The notes: generated from the sequence alone by a model not told the origin. A stretch of 64,000 bases of DNA from Bacillota bacterium (GCA_024679955.1 JAILCQ010000017.1:32909-96908), one strand, 5' to 3'; counted from the stretch's first letter, positions 8,673 through 17,805 are shown. Numbers and translations are program-made.

Positions 8673-9611
8673 TTGAAGTCGCAATTTATCGAATTTGCCA
8701 ACAATCAACAGGCCGCCGCCATTTCCGGGCGGCAGGATGCCTGGCTGCGCAGGATCGAAGAGCAGACCGGGGTAAAAATATTGCCCCGGGGCTGCCAGCT
8801 GACCGTCAGCGGCGAGGACGACAATGTCAAACAGGCGGAGATGGCCTTGGCCCATCTGCGCATCCTGGAAGAAGCCGGCGTGGAAATCACCGGCATGACC
8901 GTGAATTACGCCTTGGCCTGCCGGGAAAAAATGGATTTGAGCCAGGCGGCTTTGTTGACCAAGACCTTTTTCATCACCGGCCGAGGCCGGCCGGTAAAAG
9001 CCAAAAGCTTCGGCCAATGGCAATATTTGCAGGCCATAGAAAAAAAAGATTTGGTCTTCGCCATCGGCCCCGCCGGCACCGGCAAAACCTTTTTGGCCGT
9101 GCTGAAGGCGGTGGAAGCCCTGAAGCAAAAGGATAAAAGCAAGATCATCCTCACCCGCCCCGCCGTGGAAGCCGGGGAAAAACTGGGCTTCCTGCCCGGA
9201 GATCTGCAGGAAAAAGTCAACCCCTACCTGCGGCCGGTATACGACGCCCTGGACGAAGCCCTGGGGGTGGAAAGCGCCCGCAAATATGTGGAAAAAGGCG
9301 TGATCGAAGTAGCGCCTTTGGCCTATATGCGGGGCCGCACCCTGGACGACGCCTTTATCATTCTGGACGAGGCCCAGAACACCACCTGTCAACAGATGAA
9401 AATGTTCCTTACGCGTATGGGCGCCGGTTCCAAGGCGGTGATCACCGGGGATATCACCCAGGCGGATCTGCCGCCGGGACAAGCTTCCGGCCTGATCGAA
9501 GCGGAACAAAAACTGAAGGATATCCCGGAAATCGCTTTTTGCTATTTAAGCGAGGTAGACGTGGTGCGCCATCCCCTGGTGCAAAAAATCATCGCGGCCT
9601 ACCGGGGATAA
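8673..9611 (+). CDS. phoH: PhoH family ATPase
   Basis: Cytoplasmic P-loop ATPase with an N-terminal KH-like region (about 25-90), Walker A GPAGTGKTF and Walker B FIILDEAQN, plus the PhoH signature RGRTLDDAFIILDEAQNTT. The family is linked to RNA metabolism and commonly sits beside ybeY, as here. A TTG at 8652 would add seven residues, but TTG 8673 is correctly spaced (8 nt) from AAAGG and gives 312 aa, the normal length. Confidence 0.9.
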   Translation: MKSQFIEFANNQQAAAISGRQDAWLRRIEEQTGVKILPRGCQLTVSGEDDNVKQAEMALAHLRILEEAGVEITGMTVNYALACREKMDLSQAALLTKTFFITGRGRPVKAKSFGQWQYLQAIEKKDLVFAIGPAGTGKTFLAVLKAVEALKQKDKSKIILTRPAVEAGEKLGFLPGDLQEKVNPYLRPVYDALDEALGVESARKYVEKGVIEVAPLAYMRGRTLDDAFIILDEAQNTTCQQMKMFLTRMGAGSKAVITGDITQADLPPGQASGLIEAEQKLKDIPEIAFCYLSEVDVVRHPLVQKIIAAYRG

Positions 9612-9644
9612 TCCCAGCCTCAAAGGCGGAAAGGATCAAGCTTT

Positions 9645-11933
9645 ATGCGGATGAATTTCAAAACGCCGGCGACCGGCAAACGGTTTTCCCAAAGCGCGGA
9701 CCGGCCCAAACGGGAACGGCGGCCCGCCGCCGGTGAAGGCAAGGCAAAGCCCGCCCGTCCCAAGAAAAAATCTTCCTCCTGGCCCCAATACCGCCGTCTG
9801 TTGACGTTTGCGGCTTTGGCCCTGGCCGTGGCTTTGATTCTCTCCATCCGGCTGGCCGGCGGCAACGCCGTCTCCCTGAACGTGGGAGAGATCGCCGGCG
9901 AAGACGTCTATTACCAAGGGGCCGTGGCCACCTATACCAGCGAGATCCGAACCGAAGAAGCCCGGACCATCGCCGCCGCCAAAGTGGAGCAGATCTTTAA
10001 CGTGGATCCGCAGGCGGCCAACGATTTATCCGATACGGTCGATCAATACTTCCAGGATATCCAAAACGCCCAAACCGAGGAAGACGGCCTCAGCCGTTTG
10101 GCCGCCGCCCTGCCCGGCTCCTATGAAGATGGGACTTTGCAGGCCATCCTGCTGCTGCCGGCGAAAGACCTCACCGCCATGGAGGATCTGCTGCAAGGCG
10201 TACTCCGGGACGTATACGATCAGGGCATAACCGAAGAAGAGATCCCCCAGGCCCGGGAGAAGATCGCCGCCGCCATCGCCAGTTCTACCGTGACCGGCCA
10301 AAAGGAACTGTTCCTCAAATCCCTGGCGGAAGGCCTGGACTTGCCGGCCAATAAAGAATACGACGCCCTGGCCACCGCCCAAGCCGTAGAAGAGGCGATG
10401 GATGAGATCAGCGCCGTACAGGTAACGGTGCAGCCCGGGGAAAAACTGGTCAGCCGCGGCTCCATGGTCACCGACGACCAGGTGGAAGCTTTGCAGGCTT
10501 TGGGACTGTACCGGGAATCCTCCCTGCCCAGCCCCTATGCAGGGATACTGCTGCTATCCGTGGTCTGCTGCATCCTGCTGTATTACTATCTCAAGCTGTT
10601 CCAGCCGCAGATTTTCCGCGACCCCAAACGGATCACCCTGTTCGCGGTGGTATTGGCCACCACCTTATTGCTGTGCAAGATCATTTCCCTGATCACCGTG
10701 GAAAGCGGCAGCGACTTCCGGCAGCTGATCGGCTATATGCTGCCGGCCGGAGCCGCCACCATGCTGGTTTCCGTGCTGCTGTCCCGGGACGCGGCCATTT
10801 TCACCACGGTGCTGTTCGCCGTTTTCACCGGCGTCATCACCAACGGCAATTTTTCCTGCGTGCTGGTGACCGTCGCCTCCGGTCTGACCGCGGCCTATTG
10901 CACCAGCCGCATGAACCAGCGCAGCCAATTCGTCGTGGCCAACGTCTATATCGTCGCGGCCAATGCCGCCGTGATTCTAAGCTACGGCCTCATCCAAAAC
11001 TACGACCTGCCCTATATCGGCCTGGGCATGATATTCGGCCTGGCCAACAGCTTGCTTTGCACCATTTTGGCCATGGGCGTGCTGCCCTTTTTGGAAAGCG
11101 GCTTCGGCGTCACCACCTCCCTGCGTTTGCTGGAATTGTCCAATTCCAATAATCCCCTGCTGAAGCGGCTGATGATGGAAGCCCCCGGCACCTACAATCA
11201 CAGCATCCTGGTGGGCAACCTGGCGGAAGCCGCCGCCGACGCCATCGAAGCGGATCCGCTGCTGGTACGGGTGGCCTCCTATTATCATGATATCGGCAAG
11301 CTGCGCCGCCCCTATTTCTTCATCGAAAACCAGCATCCGGGCGAAAACCCCCACGACAAATTGCAGCCCGCCGTGTCGGCGATGATCATCACCTCCCATG
11401 TGACCGAAGGCAGCCAAATGCTGCGGCAGGAAAAATTCCCCCAGGAAATCATCGATCTGGTGGAACAGCATCACGGCACCGGTTTTCTCGGCTTTTTCTA
11501 TCACAAAGCTTTGGAACAGGCCGAGAATAAAGAAAATATCAAAAAAGACGACTTCCGCTACCAAGGCCCCAAGCCGCAAACCCGGGAAGCCGGTCTGGTA
11601 TTGCTGGCCGACAGCGTGCAAGCCGCGGTGCAATCCCTGGAAGGCGTGCCCAGCCGGGAACAAATGGCCCAGGTGGTGGAAGATATCATCAAAGGCAAAA
11701 TCGACGACGGCCAATTGCAGCAATGCCCCCTGACCTTCCGGGATCTGCAATTGGTTTCCCAAAGTTTTCTCACCGTATTGGGGGGCATGTACCATCAACG
11801 CATCGCCTACCCCACCTTGGACAAAGAGGAGAAAAATCATGCGGATACGCTTATCCATCAGCCTGGAGCGGGAAACGACGCTCAGCCTGTCCCTCTGCCG
11901 CAAGCTGAAGCAGGCGGCGAAAACCGGGATTGA
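9645..11933 (+). CDS. pgpH: 7TM-HD cyclic-di-AMP phosphodiesterase (PgpH-like)
   Basis: 762-aa membrane phosphodiesterase. It has a basic cytoplasmic N-terminus, one membrane helix (about 52-70), a 7TMR-HDED extracellular domain (about 80-295), seven membrane helices (about 300-490) and a cytoplasmic HD domain with ASYYHDIGKLRRP (HD at 548-549) and VEQHHGTG. PgpH hydrolyses c-di-AMP to pApA in Listeria. The last 95 nt overlap ybeY in another frame, so the C-terminal tail (about 30 residues, TLIHQPGAGNDAQPV) is probably not conserved. Confidence 0.9.
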   Translation: MRMNFKTPATGKRFSQSADRPKRERRPAAGEGKAKPARPKKKSSSWPQYRRLLTFAALALAVALILSIRLAGGNAVSLNVGEIAGEDVYYQGAVATYTSEIRTEEARTIAAAKVEQIFNVDPQAANDLSDTVDQYFQDIQNAQTEEDGLSRLAAALPGSYEDGTLQAILLLPAKDLTAMEDLLQGVLRDVYDQGITEEEIPQAREKIAAAIASSTVTGQKELFLKSLAEGLDLPANKEYDALATAQAVEEAMDEISAVQVTVQPGEKLVSRGSMVTDDQVEALQALGLYRESSLPSPYAGILLLSVVCCILLYYYLKLFQPQIFRDPKRITLFAVVLATTLLLCKIISLITVESGSDFRQLIGYMLPAGAATMLVSVLLSRDAAIFTTVLFAVFTGVITNGNFSCVLVTVASGLTAAYCTSRMNQRSQFVVANVYIVAANAAVILSYGLIQNYDLPYIGLGMIFGLANSLLCTILAMGVLPFLESGFGVTTSLRLLELSNSNNPLLKRLMMEAPGTYNHSILVGNLAEAAADAIEADPLLVRVASYYHDIGKLRRPYFFIENQHPGENPHDKLQPAVSAMIITSHVTEGSQMLRQEKFPQEIIDLVEQHHGTGFLGFFYHKALEQAENKENIKKDDFRYQGPKPQTREAGLVLLADSVQAAVQSLEGVPSREQMAQVVEDIIKGKIDDGQLQQCPLTFRDLQLVSQSFLTVLGGMYHQRIAYPTLDKEEKNHADTLIHQPGAGNDAQPVPLPQAEAGGENRD

Positions 11934-12318
11934 GCTGGCCGCGCCCCGGGCCTGGCCGCCGCTGAAAAGCGCGGAGATCAGCCTGATGTTCACCGACGAC
12001 CGGGGCATACGGGAACTCAATCGCAACTACCGAAACAAAGACGCCGCTACCGACGTTTTATCCTTTCCCCAATGGGAAGACGAGATCCCGCCCCCCGGCG
12101 GGCCCGTTCTTTTGGGGGACATCATCATCTCTCAGGAAAAAGCCGGGGAACAGGCCGCTTTGTACGGCCACTCCCTGCGGCGGGAAACCGTCTTTTTGTT
12201 CGTCCACGGGCTTTTGCATCTGCTGGGCTATGACCATGAACGGGGCGAAGAGGCGGAAAAAGAAATGTTTGCCCTGCAGGAACAGATCATGACCAAAATA
12301 CGCTTAGCCAGAACTTAG
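11839..12318 (+). CDS. ybeY: rRNA maturation endoribonuclease YbeY
   Basis: 159-aa zinc-dependent endoribonuclease needed for 16S rRNA 3'-end maturation and ribosome quality control. The signature HGLLHLLGYDH gives the three zinc-binding histidines H123, H127 and H133, preceded by DAATDVLSFP. Start ATG 11839 follows GAGGAGAAAAATC. The gene begins 95 nt inside the end of the 7TM-HD gene. Confidence 0.93.
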   Translation: MRIRLSISLERETTLSLSLCRKLKQAAKTGIELAAPRAWPPLKSAEISLMFTDDRGIRELNRNYRNKDAATDVLSFPQWEDEIPPPGGPVLLGDIIISQEKAGEQAALYGHSLRRETVFLFVHGLLHLLGYDHERGEEAEKEMFALQEQIMTKIRLART

Positions 12319-12357
12319 TGGCCGGGCTACAAATTCGCTTTTAGGAGGAAAAAACAT

Positions 12358-12834
12358 ATGCAGGATAGTTTTTCAAAAATGGCCAATTTGCATATCCGGC
12401 GTCTCACCGCCGAAGACCTGAACGCGGTGATGGAAATCGAAGAAAGCACCTTCAGCCAATATTGGAGCCGGGGCGCTTATGAGCACGAATTCACGGAAAA
12501 CCCCATCGGCCATTTCTACGGCCTGTTCGTAGACGATACGCTGCTGGCCTACGGCGGCTATTGGCAAATCATGGACGAAGGCCATATCGCCAATATCGCC
12601 GTGGCGGAGAAATACCGCCGGGCCGGCCTGGGCGAGACCCTGACCCGCTATTTGATGACCGACTGCCAAAGCAACGGCGGCAAAAGAATGACGCTGGAAG
12701 TGCGGCGGGGCAACAGCGGCGCCATACGCCTTTATGAAAAGCTGGGCTTCGTGGGCGCAGGCTACCGTCCCGGCTATTATAACGACAACAGGGAGGACGC
12801 CCTCATCATGTGGGTGGAACTGGCGGAAAAATGA
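12358..12834 (+). CDS. rimI: Ribosomal protein S18-alanine N-acetyltransferase (RimI-like GNAT)
   Basis: 158-aa GNAT acetyltransferase. The acetyl-CoA pyrophosphate loop is VAEKYRRAGLGETLTRYL and the C-terminal part LEVRRGNSGAIRLYEKLGFVG is typical RimI. In bacteria RimI acetylates the N-terminus of S18, and its gene often neighbours t6A genes; here it is followed by tsaD with an ATGA overlap. Ribosome site AGGAGG lies 9 nt before ATG 12358. Confidence 0.9.
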   Translation: MQDSFSKMANLHIRRLTAEDLNAVMEIEESTFSQYWSRGAYEHEFTENPIGHFYGLFVDDTLLAYGGYWQIMDEGHIANIAVAEKYRRAGLGETLTRYLMTDCQSNGGKRMTLEVRRGNSGAIRLYEKLGFVGAGYRPGYYNDNREDALIMWVELAEK

Positions 12835-13919
12835 CAGAAGAACGCATGCAGGCTTCGCAGGCCGGCGGGGAACCGGTCCGTATCTTAGCCATTGAAAGCA
12901 GTTGCGACGAAACCGCCGCCGCCGTGGTGGAAAACGGCGTGCGGGTGCTGAGCAATATCATCGATTCGCAAATCCCCATACATCGCCGTTTCGGCGGCGT
13001 GGTGCCGGAGGTGGCCTCTCGCCGCCATCTGCAGGCCATTTGGCCCGTGACCCAACAGGCCCTGGAGGAAAGCGGCCTTACCGTCGAACAATTGTCCGCC
13101 GTTGCCGTCACCGCCGGCCCCGGCTTGGTCGGCTCTTTGCTGGTGGGGGTCTCCTTCGCCAAGGCTCTGGCCTTCGCCTGGGGAAAACCGCTGATCGGCG
13201 TGCATCATTGGCAGGGTCATATCGCCGCCCTGCAGTTGGAAAGGCAAATGCCCCGGGAATATTTGGCGCTGGTGGTATCCGGCAGCCACAGCGGCCTGTT
13301 GAAAATCAACGCCCAGGGCTTGTTCCCCTTGGGCATGAGCCATGACGACGCGGCGGGCGAAGCCTTCGACAAAATCGCCCGGGCTTTGTACCTGCCCTAC
13401 CCCGGCGGCCCGGAAATCGACAAAGCGGCGAAAAACGGCCGGGCCGACGCGGTGGCTTTTCCCCGGGCCTGGCTGGAAGGCACCGACGACTTCAGCTTCA
13501 GCGGCTTGAAATCCGCCGTGCTCAATTATCTCAACCAGCGGCGGATGAAAGGGGAAGATTTTTCCCCGGCAGAAATCAACGACTTGGCGGCTTCGGCCCA
13601 AGAAGCCATTTGCGATGTGCTCTCCGCCAAAGCGGTAGCCGCCGCCCAAAGGGAAAAACTGCCGCTGATCGCTCTGGCCGGCGGCGTAGCCGCCAACAGC
13701 CGCCTGCGGGCGCTGCTGCAGCAGCGGGCTACGGCGGCGGGCATTGAAACCGTCTGGCCCAGCCCCATCTATTGCACGGACAACGCCGCCATGATCGGCG
13801 CCGCCGCCTACGGGGAATATCGCTTGGGCCATTTTGCCTCGCTTTCTTTGAACGCCGATCCCCGCAAGCCTTTCCCCTTGCAGGCCGCGGCCAAGACCGC
13901 CGCCTCTGTCAAGGCCTGA
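12831..13919 (+). CDS. tsaD: tRNA N6-adenosine threonylcarbamoyltransferase TsaD
   Basis: Transfers the threonylcarbamoyl group onto A37 of ANN-decoding tRNAs, together with TsaB and TsaE (not in this window). 362 aa of the ASKHA fold: ILAIESSCDETAAAVVENG at the N-terminus, metal-binding HHWQGH, DDAAGEAFDKIAR, FSFSGLKSAV and GGVAANSRLR. The usual VSGGHT appears as VSGSHS, a mild substitution. Start ATG 12831 overlaps the rimI stop by 4 nt. Confidence 0.94.
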   Translation: MTEERMQASQAGGEPVRILAIESSCDETAAAVVENGVRVLSNIIDSQIPIHRRFGGVVPEVASRRHLQAIWPVTQQALEESGLTVEQLSAVAVTAGPGLVGSLLVGVSFAKALAFAWGKPLIGVHHWQGHIAALQLERQMPREYLALVVSGSHSGLLKINAQGLFPLGMSHDDAAGEAFDKIARALYLPYPGGPEIDKAAKNGRADAVAFPRAWLEGTDDFSFSGLKSAVLNYLNQRRMKGEDFSPAEINDLAASAQEAICDVLSAKAVAAAQREKLPLIALAGGVAANSRLRALLQQRATAAGIETVWPSPIYCTDNAAMIGAAAYGEYRLGHFASLSLNADPRKPFPLQAAAKTAASVKA

Positions 13920-14337
13920 AGCCGGCAAATGCCACCTGGCTTTTACTGGTCTTTTATCCCCTATCCGTAACGGTGCAGGCATTTCCACAAGCAAAATTTT
14001 CTTGTGGAATAAGAATGTGGATATTGTGGATAACTATGTTAATAACTGTCTAATACTGGTTTGTTTCCCCTCGCCATACTTTTTGCCACATACTTGACAA
14101 AATTGTTTTTCTGTGTATCTTTCCGCAATTCTCCAACGAATAAAAACGAAGAATGGCGAAATAGCCGCGATCGCAACGAATTTTTGACAAAAACGGGGGA
14201 TTTTGACGTAAATTTATGTGGATAAAACAAAGGTTATCACGGATAAAAAGCGAAATCTATCCACATGATTCCAAAATGAGCCGGATGTTTTTCCTATTTG
14301 CCCCATCCGGTTTTTTTATGGAGGCGAAAAGAGCACC
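13920..14337 (+). promoter_or_regulatory. Intergenic region with clustered DnaA boxes
   Basis: 418 bp without a gene. TGTGGATAA (the DnaA 9-mer) occurs perfectly at 14025-14033 and 14217-14225. One-mismatch copies are TGTGGATAT at 14016-14024, directly abutting the first, and CTATCCACA at 14257-14265, inverted. A perfect inverted repeat TTCCACAAG/CTTGTGGAA lies at 13983-14009. TTGACA with TATCTT 16 bp later starts at about 14094. The region precedes a soluble histidine kinase. It may be a DnaA-controlled promoter or a titration site; no dnaA or dnaN gene is nearby to argue for the replication origin. Confidence 0.6.
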
Positions 14338-15153
14338 ATGGAAGGATGTACCACAATGCAGAACGACAGGGCAAACGAAGAAAACAGCGCGCCGCTTTCC
14401 GAAGAACAATACCGGGACGATTTATTGCGCACCCTGGGGGAAAACGCCGCGGCGATCATTCATGAACTGAAAAGCCCCCTGGCAGGGATACAGGCGCAAT
14501 TGCAATTGTTGGAAAAACGATTGTCCCTGGGCGGCCGCAGCGAAGACGTTTTATTGCAGGAACGCTTTGATCTGATCTTTTCGGAGATCCAGCGCATGAG
14601 CCAATTGATCAATGAGTTTTTGCTTTTGTCCACGCCCCGGGCGCCCAAATGGCAACAGGTGGAAATGGTAGATCTGATCAATCAAACGGTGAACCTCTTG
14701 CAAAGCCTGTGCCTGAGCAAAGGCGTCGCCCTGGAATGGCAAGCGCCGGCCGGTCCCCGGCTCCTGTTCGGCGACGAACAAAAGCTGAAACAGGTGCTGG
14801 TAAACTTGATCGTCAACGCCCAACAGGCCTGCGGCTGCGGCGGCAAGATCCGCATCGCCCTGCAGGACGGGCCAGACGCCCTGATCCTCAGCGTGGCCGA
14901 CAGCGGCGTGGGCATGGACGAACAGCAGCTGCAACAGATATTCGATCCCTTTTACACCACCAAAGCCAAGGGCAGCGGCCTGGGACTGACCATCCTCCGC
15001 CAAATCGTCGAAAGCCATCATGGGCAAATCGAAGTCTTCAGCCGTCCCGATCAAGGCAGCCGTTTCCAAATCACGTTTCCCACCCTGTTCGCCTTTCCCC
15101 AAAAGCGGCAGGCAAACGGCGCCAGCGCCGGCAGAAAGACGGCTTTCCGATAA
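14338..15153 (+). CDS. Soluble sensor histidine kinase
   Basis: 271-aa two-component kinase with no membrane helix and almost no sensor region. HisKA H-box IIHELKSPLAG (phospho-acceptor H42), then the HATPase_c N-box LVNLIVNAQQA, G1 DSGVGMDE, F-box DPFYTTK and G2 GSGLGLTI. The architecture resembles the catalytic half of NtrB or the sporulation kinases. No response regulator is adjacent, so it is an orphan kinase; in a sporulating host a Spo0A-phosphorelay role is possible but is inference. An alternative start, ATG 14356, is better spaced from GAAGGA. Confidence 0.85.
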   Translation: MEGCTTMQNDRANEENSAPLSEEQYRDDLLRTLGENAAAIIHELKSPLAGIQAQLQLLEKRLSLGGRSEDVLLQERFDLIFSEIQRMSQLINEFLLLSTPRAPKWQQVEMVDLINQTVNLLQSLCLSKGVALEWQAPAGPRLLFGDEQKLKQVLVNLIVNAQQACGCGGKIRIALQDGPDALILSVADSGVGMDEQQLQQIFDPFYTTKAKGSGLGLTILRQIVESHHGQIEVFSRPDQGSRFQITFPTLFAFPQKRQANGASAGRKTAFR

Positions 15154-15223
15154 AAACCTTGCGGCAGCGCTTGCCGGATCTGCACTTATATTTTCTTACG
15201 GGATACCGCACATAAAACCGTCC

Positions 15224-15249
15224 AAAACCGCCCCATCGGGCGGTTTTTA
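15224..15249 (+). terminator. Intrinsic terminator after the histidine kinase gene
   Basis: Perfect 10-bp stem AAAACCGCCC/GGGCGGTTTT with a 4-nt loop and a short T tail. Confidence 0.8.
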
Positions 15250-15301
15250 ACGTCTACCGCCGGACCGGTCTCCTCCCCGGCGGCGGCCAAGGATAAAAGA
15301 T

Positions 15302-15330
15302 TTGCATTTGTTTTGCGGACAAGGTAAAAT
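15302..15330 (+). promoter_or_regulatory. Promoter upstream of the O-antigen-ligase-like gene
   Basis: TTGCAT and TAAAAT with a 17-bp spacer. The resulting 5' leader would be about 190 nt. Nothing else was recognised in the 370-bp gap 15154-15523 apart from the terminator. Confidence 0.5.
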
Positions 15331-15523
15331 AGAAGGGATAAGCGGGCCGGCTGCCAAACCGTCCCGGAGAGGCGGCCGCGGCGCATAACGCCTGTCATGG
15401 CCGGCCGGCGATAAAAAAATTTCCCTTTTCGCGAACAAAAACGCCGCCGCAAACCACTATATAACAGCGGCCTTCTTTTAAACCGTCTTTCACAAAAGCA
15501 AAACCGGCCCATAGGAGGTTCTT

Positions 15524-16870
15524 ATGCTCAATACCAGGCAAAAGCTGGAAAACTTTTTCTTGTTCTATTTGCTGCTGAACCCGTTTTTGGACTTGGTCGG
15601 CGGGATATACCTGCGGGTCAGCACGCTGTTGGCCAGGGAGCCCTTGTATGATATGATCACGCCCGTATTGGCCCTGCGCATGATGGTTTTATTGCTTTTC
15701 GCCTTCTATGCCCTGCGAACCATGGACAAAAAAATCATCTTCACCATTTTGCCCATCGGCGTAGCCTGGCTGCTTTCCCTGATCGGTGAGTTTCTTTTCC
15801 TGGAGGAATTCTCCCTCTTTGCCGATATCCAGTACATCGCCAAATTCGTCTACAACGTGGCCGTGCTGTTGGTCTACTGGCGGTTCTGCCAGCATTCCGG
15901 CCTGACGCCCAAACAATTGCTGGACAAAGCCGATTGGTATGTGGGCGTCACCCTGCTGATCCTGGCCGGCTCCATTTTGCTTTCCTATGTGTTCGGCTTG
16001 GGCTACGCCACTTACGGCGATCGTTTCGGCGTCAGCGGTTCCCGGGGCTTTTTCTACTCCGGCAATGATATCACCGCGGTATTGATGCTGCTTTTGCCTC
16101 TGGCCTTAACGGCTTATTTACGGCTGGAAGGCAAACCCGCCGCCAAGATCCGCCTGTTTTGGCTGCTGCCGCCGGCGGTCACCATCGCCGCCCTGCTGAT
16201 CATCAGCACCAAAACCTCTTTCATCGCCGTGGGCATCGTCCTGCTGACCTTCTTCTTTTACACCTGGTTTCAAGGACGCAAGGCCAAAGACTATCGCCTG
16301 CTGCGCCGTTTCGGCATGGTGGTCCTCACCTTCGCCGGCATATTCATTTTGATCAGTTTGGCTTCCCAGGCTGCTCTGTTCTTCGATATCGGTTTCTCCC
16401 TGGGCAAGCTGCGGCGCATCCAGGAATCCACCGGTCTGGACGGTTTGCTGTTTTCCGGACGCCAGGATATTCTGCATGACGTGGTCGATCAGTTCAAAGA
16501 AGGCGGCCCCTTTGCCTGGCTGTTCGGCATCGGCCGGGGCGGCCAGAAAAAACTGATCGAAATGGACTTGTTTGAAGTGGTCTTCTATTACGGGCTGACC
16601 GGCGCCGTCACCATGCTGTGGACCTATTTGCGGGTAGGCGTGGATTTCCTCAAAGCCTTCTTCCGCAGCGCCGGCGATATCGTGGGCGTCGCCTGCTTCG
16701 TTTCCCTGGGCTCCACCGTGGCCTATCTGATCATTGCCGGCCATGTGCTGTTCTCCGTCACTTCCGGTTTTTACTTCGCTTTGGTTTTGCTTTACGCCCG
16801 CTTGCATTATCAGGGCCTGGAGGATTGGCATTTCTGGAAACGGAAAAGCCGGTCCGCCGCCCTTTCCTAA
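15524..16870 (+). CDS. O-antigen ligase family membrane protein
   Basis: 448-aa polytopic protein with about 11 hydrophobic segments. The long extracytoplasmic loop after the central helices contains RRIQESTGLDGLLFSGRQDI, then the LFGIGRGG stretch, like the Wzy_C/O-antigen ligase (RfaL/WaaL) loop (RxxxW/GxGxG type). Family members polymerise or attach glycans at the outer face of the membrane; teichuronic-type or other surface glycans are plausible in a Gram-positive. No other glycan gene lies nearby. AGGAGG precedes ATG 15524. Confidence 0.75.
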   Translation: MLNTRQKLENFFLFYLLLNPFLDLVGGIYLRVSTLLAREPLYDMITPVLALRMMVLLLFAFYALRTMDKKIIFTILPIGVAWLLSLIGEFLFLEEFSLFADIQYIAKFVYNVAVLLVYWRFCQHSGLTPKQLLDKADWYVGVTLLILAGSILLSYVFGLGYATYGDRFGVSGSRGFFYSGNDITAVLMLLLPLALTAYLRLEGKPAAKIRLFWLLPPAVTIAALLIISTKTSFIAVGIVLLTFFFYTWFQGRKAKDYRLLRRFGMVVLTFAGIFILISLASQAALFFDIGFSLGKLRRIQESTGLDGLLFSGRQDILHDVVDQFKEGGPFAWLFGIGRGGQKKLIEMDLFEVVFYYGLTGAVTMLWTYLRVGVDFLKAFFRSAGDIVGVACFVSLGSTVAYLIIAGHVLFSVTSGFYFALVLLYARLHYQGLEDWHFWKRKSRSAALS

Positions 16871-16895
16871 AAAAGCTTGCTCTCCGTGATCATAG

Positions 16896-16926
16896 GCGCG
16901 GCCCGGGGCAGAAACCGGGGCCGCGC
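16896..16926 (+). terminator. GC-rich hairpin after the O-antigen-ligase-like gene
   Basis: Near-perfect stem GCGCGGCCCGG / CCGGGGCCGCGC with a one-base bulge, 26 bp after the stop codon. There is no clean T tract, so its strength as a terminator is uncertain. Confidence 0.5.
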
Positions 16927-16964
16927 TTATCTGTCCGTAAATACTTAGCCAAAGGGTGAATACT

Positions 16965-17687
16965 ATGTCCGAAACGCCCCGCGCTCCCGGCGGGGAGGAG
17001 CGTCTTTCCCTGAATATCATCGCCCGCATCCACAGCGAGTTCCCCGGCAAATTCGGCATACCGCGGCAAAGCGGCCTGGTCAACGAATTGCACAGCGAAA
17101 TCGTCTTTGAACCGGCCTACCGCCAAGCCGGTTGCGTCCGGGGACTGGAAGGCTTTTCCCACATCTGGCTGATTTGGGGCTTCCACCAAACGCCGGCCGG
17201 CGTCTGGTCGCCGACGGTGCGCCCGCCCCGGCTGGGCGGCAACCGGCGGCAGGGGGTCTTCGCCAGCCGTTCCCCCTTCCGTCCCAATCCCCTGGGCCTC
17301 TCCTGCGTGGAACTGATCGATATCCGCCTCTGCCCCAAGCTGGGCCCGGTGTTGACCGTGGCCGGCGGCGATCTGGCGGACGGCACGCCCATCTACGACA
17401 TCAAGCCCTATTTGCCCCATTTGGAAAGCCATCCCCAGGCCAAAGGCGGCTTCGCCCAGGAAAACGCCGGCCGCCGCCTGCAGGTGGATCTGCCGGAAGA
17501 GCTGGCGGCTTCCCTGGATACCAGGCAGCAAAAGGCTCTGTTGGGCCTGCTGGCTCAGGATCCCCGTCCCGCCTATCATCAGGACCCCCTGCGGGTATAC
17601 GGCATGGATTTCGCCGGCTGGCAGGTAAAATTTCGGGTGCGGGACGGCCGGCTCACCGTGATCGCCCTGGAACCATTGGAGGATTGA
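16965..17687 (+). CDS. trmO: tRNA (N6-threonylcarbamoyladenosine(37)-N6)-methyltransferase TrmO
   Basis: 240-aa SAM-dependent methyltransferase of the TsaA/TrmO fold that converts t6A37 to m6t6A37 in tRNA-Thr. Diagnostic motifs: GIPRQSGLV, FSHIWLIWGFH, GVFASRSPFRPNPLGLSCVE, DGTPIYDIKPYLP and the C-terminal DPRPAY. Start ATG 16965 is spaced 9 nt from AAAGG; an in-frame GTG lies 9 bp upstream. It acts downstream of TsaC and TsaD, both in this window, and a tRNA-Thr gene is at 37606. Confidence 0.92.
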   Translation: MSETPRAPGGEERLSLNIIARIHSEFPGKFGIPRQSGLVNELHSEIVFEPAYRQAGCVRGLEGFSHIWLIWGFHQTPAGVWSPTVRPPRLGGNRRQGVFASRSPFRPNPLGLSCVELIDIRLCPKLGPVLTVAGGDLADGTPIYDIKPYLPHLESHPQAKGGFAQENAGRRLQVDLPEELAASLDTRQQKALLGLLAQDPRPAYHQDPLRVYGMDFAGWQVKFRVRDGRLTVIALEPLED

Positions 17688-17709
17688 CCCCCGGCCCGCC
17701 GGGGGTTTT
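17687..17709 (+). terminator. Intrinsic terminator of trmO
   Basis: Stem ACCCCCGG/CCGGGGGT with a 4-nt loop followed by TTTT; its first base is the last base of the stop codon. Confidence 0.75.
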
Positions 17710-17744
17710 GCTTTGCCCTTTGCCAGCGCCGGCGTATAACAAAC

Positions 17745-17785
17745 AAAAAACCGGCAGCCTCCCCAGGATATAGGGAGGCTGCCGG
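17745..17785 (-). terminator. Intrinsic terminator of the small minus-strand gene
   Basis: Perfect 13-bp stem (CCGGCAGCCTCCC/GGGAGGCTGCCGG), followed on the minus strand by TTTTTTG. Confidence 0.85.
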
Positions 17786-17805
17786 CCTGCGTTATGGGCT
17801 TTTGT

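Noticed and set aside
14234..14246. A further DnaA box (TTATCACGG)
   Set aside because: Too many mismatches in the second half; more likely a small TTATC/GATAA dyad.
13983..14265. Chromosomal origin oriC
   Set aside because: DnaA boxes are present but there is no dnaA/dnaN, no clear AT-rich unwinding trio array, and gene directions do not switch here. Kept only as a DnaA-box cluster.
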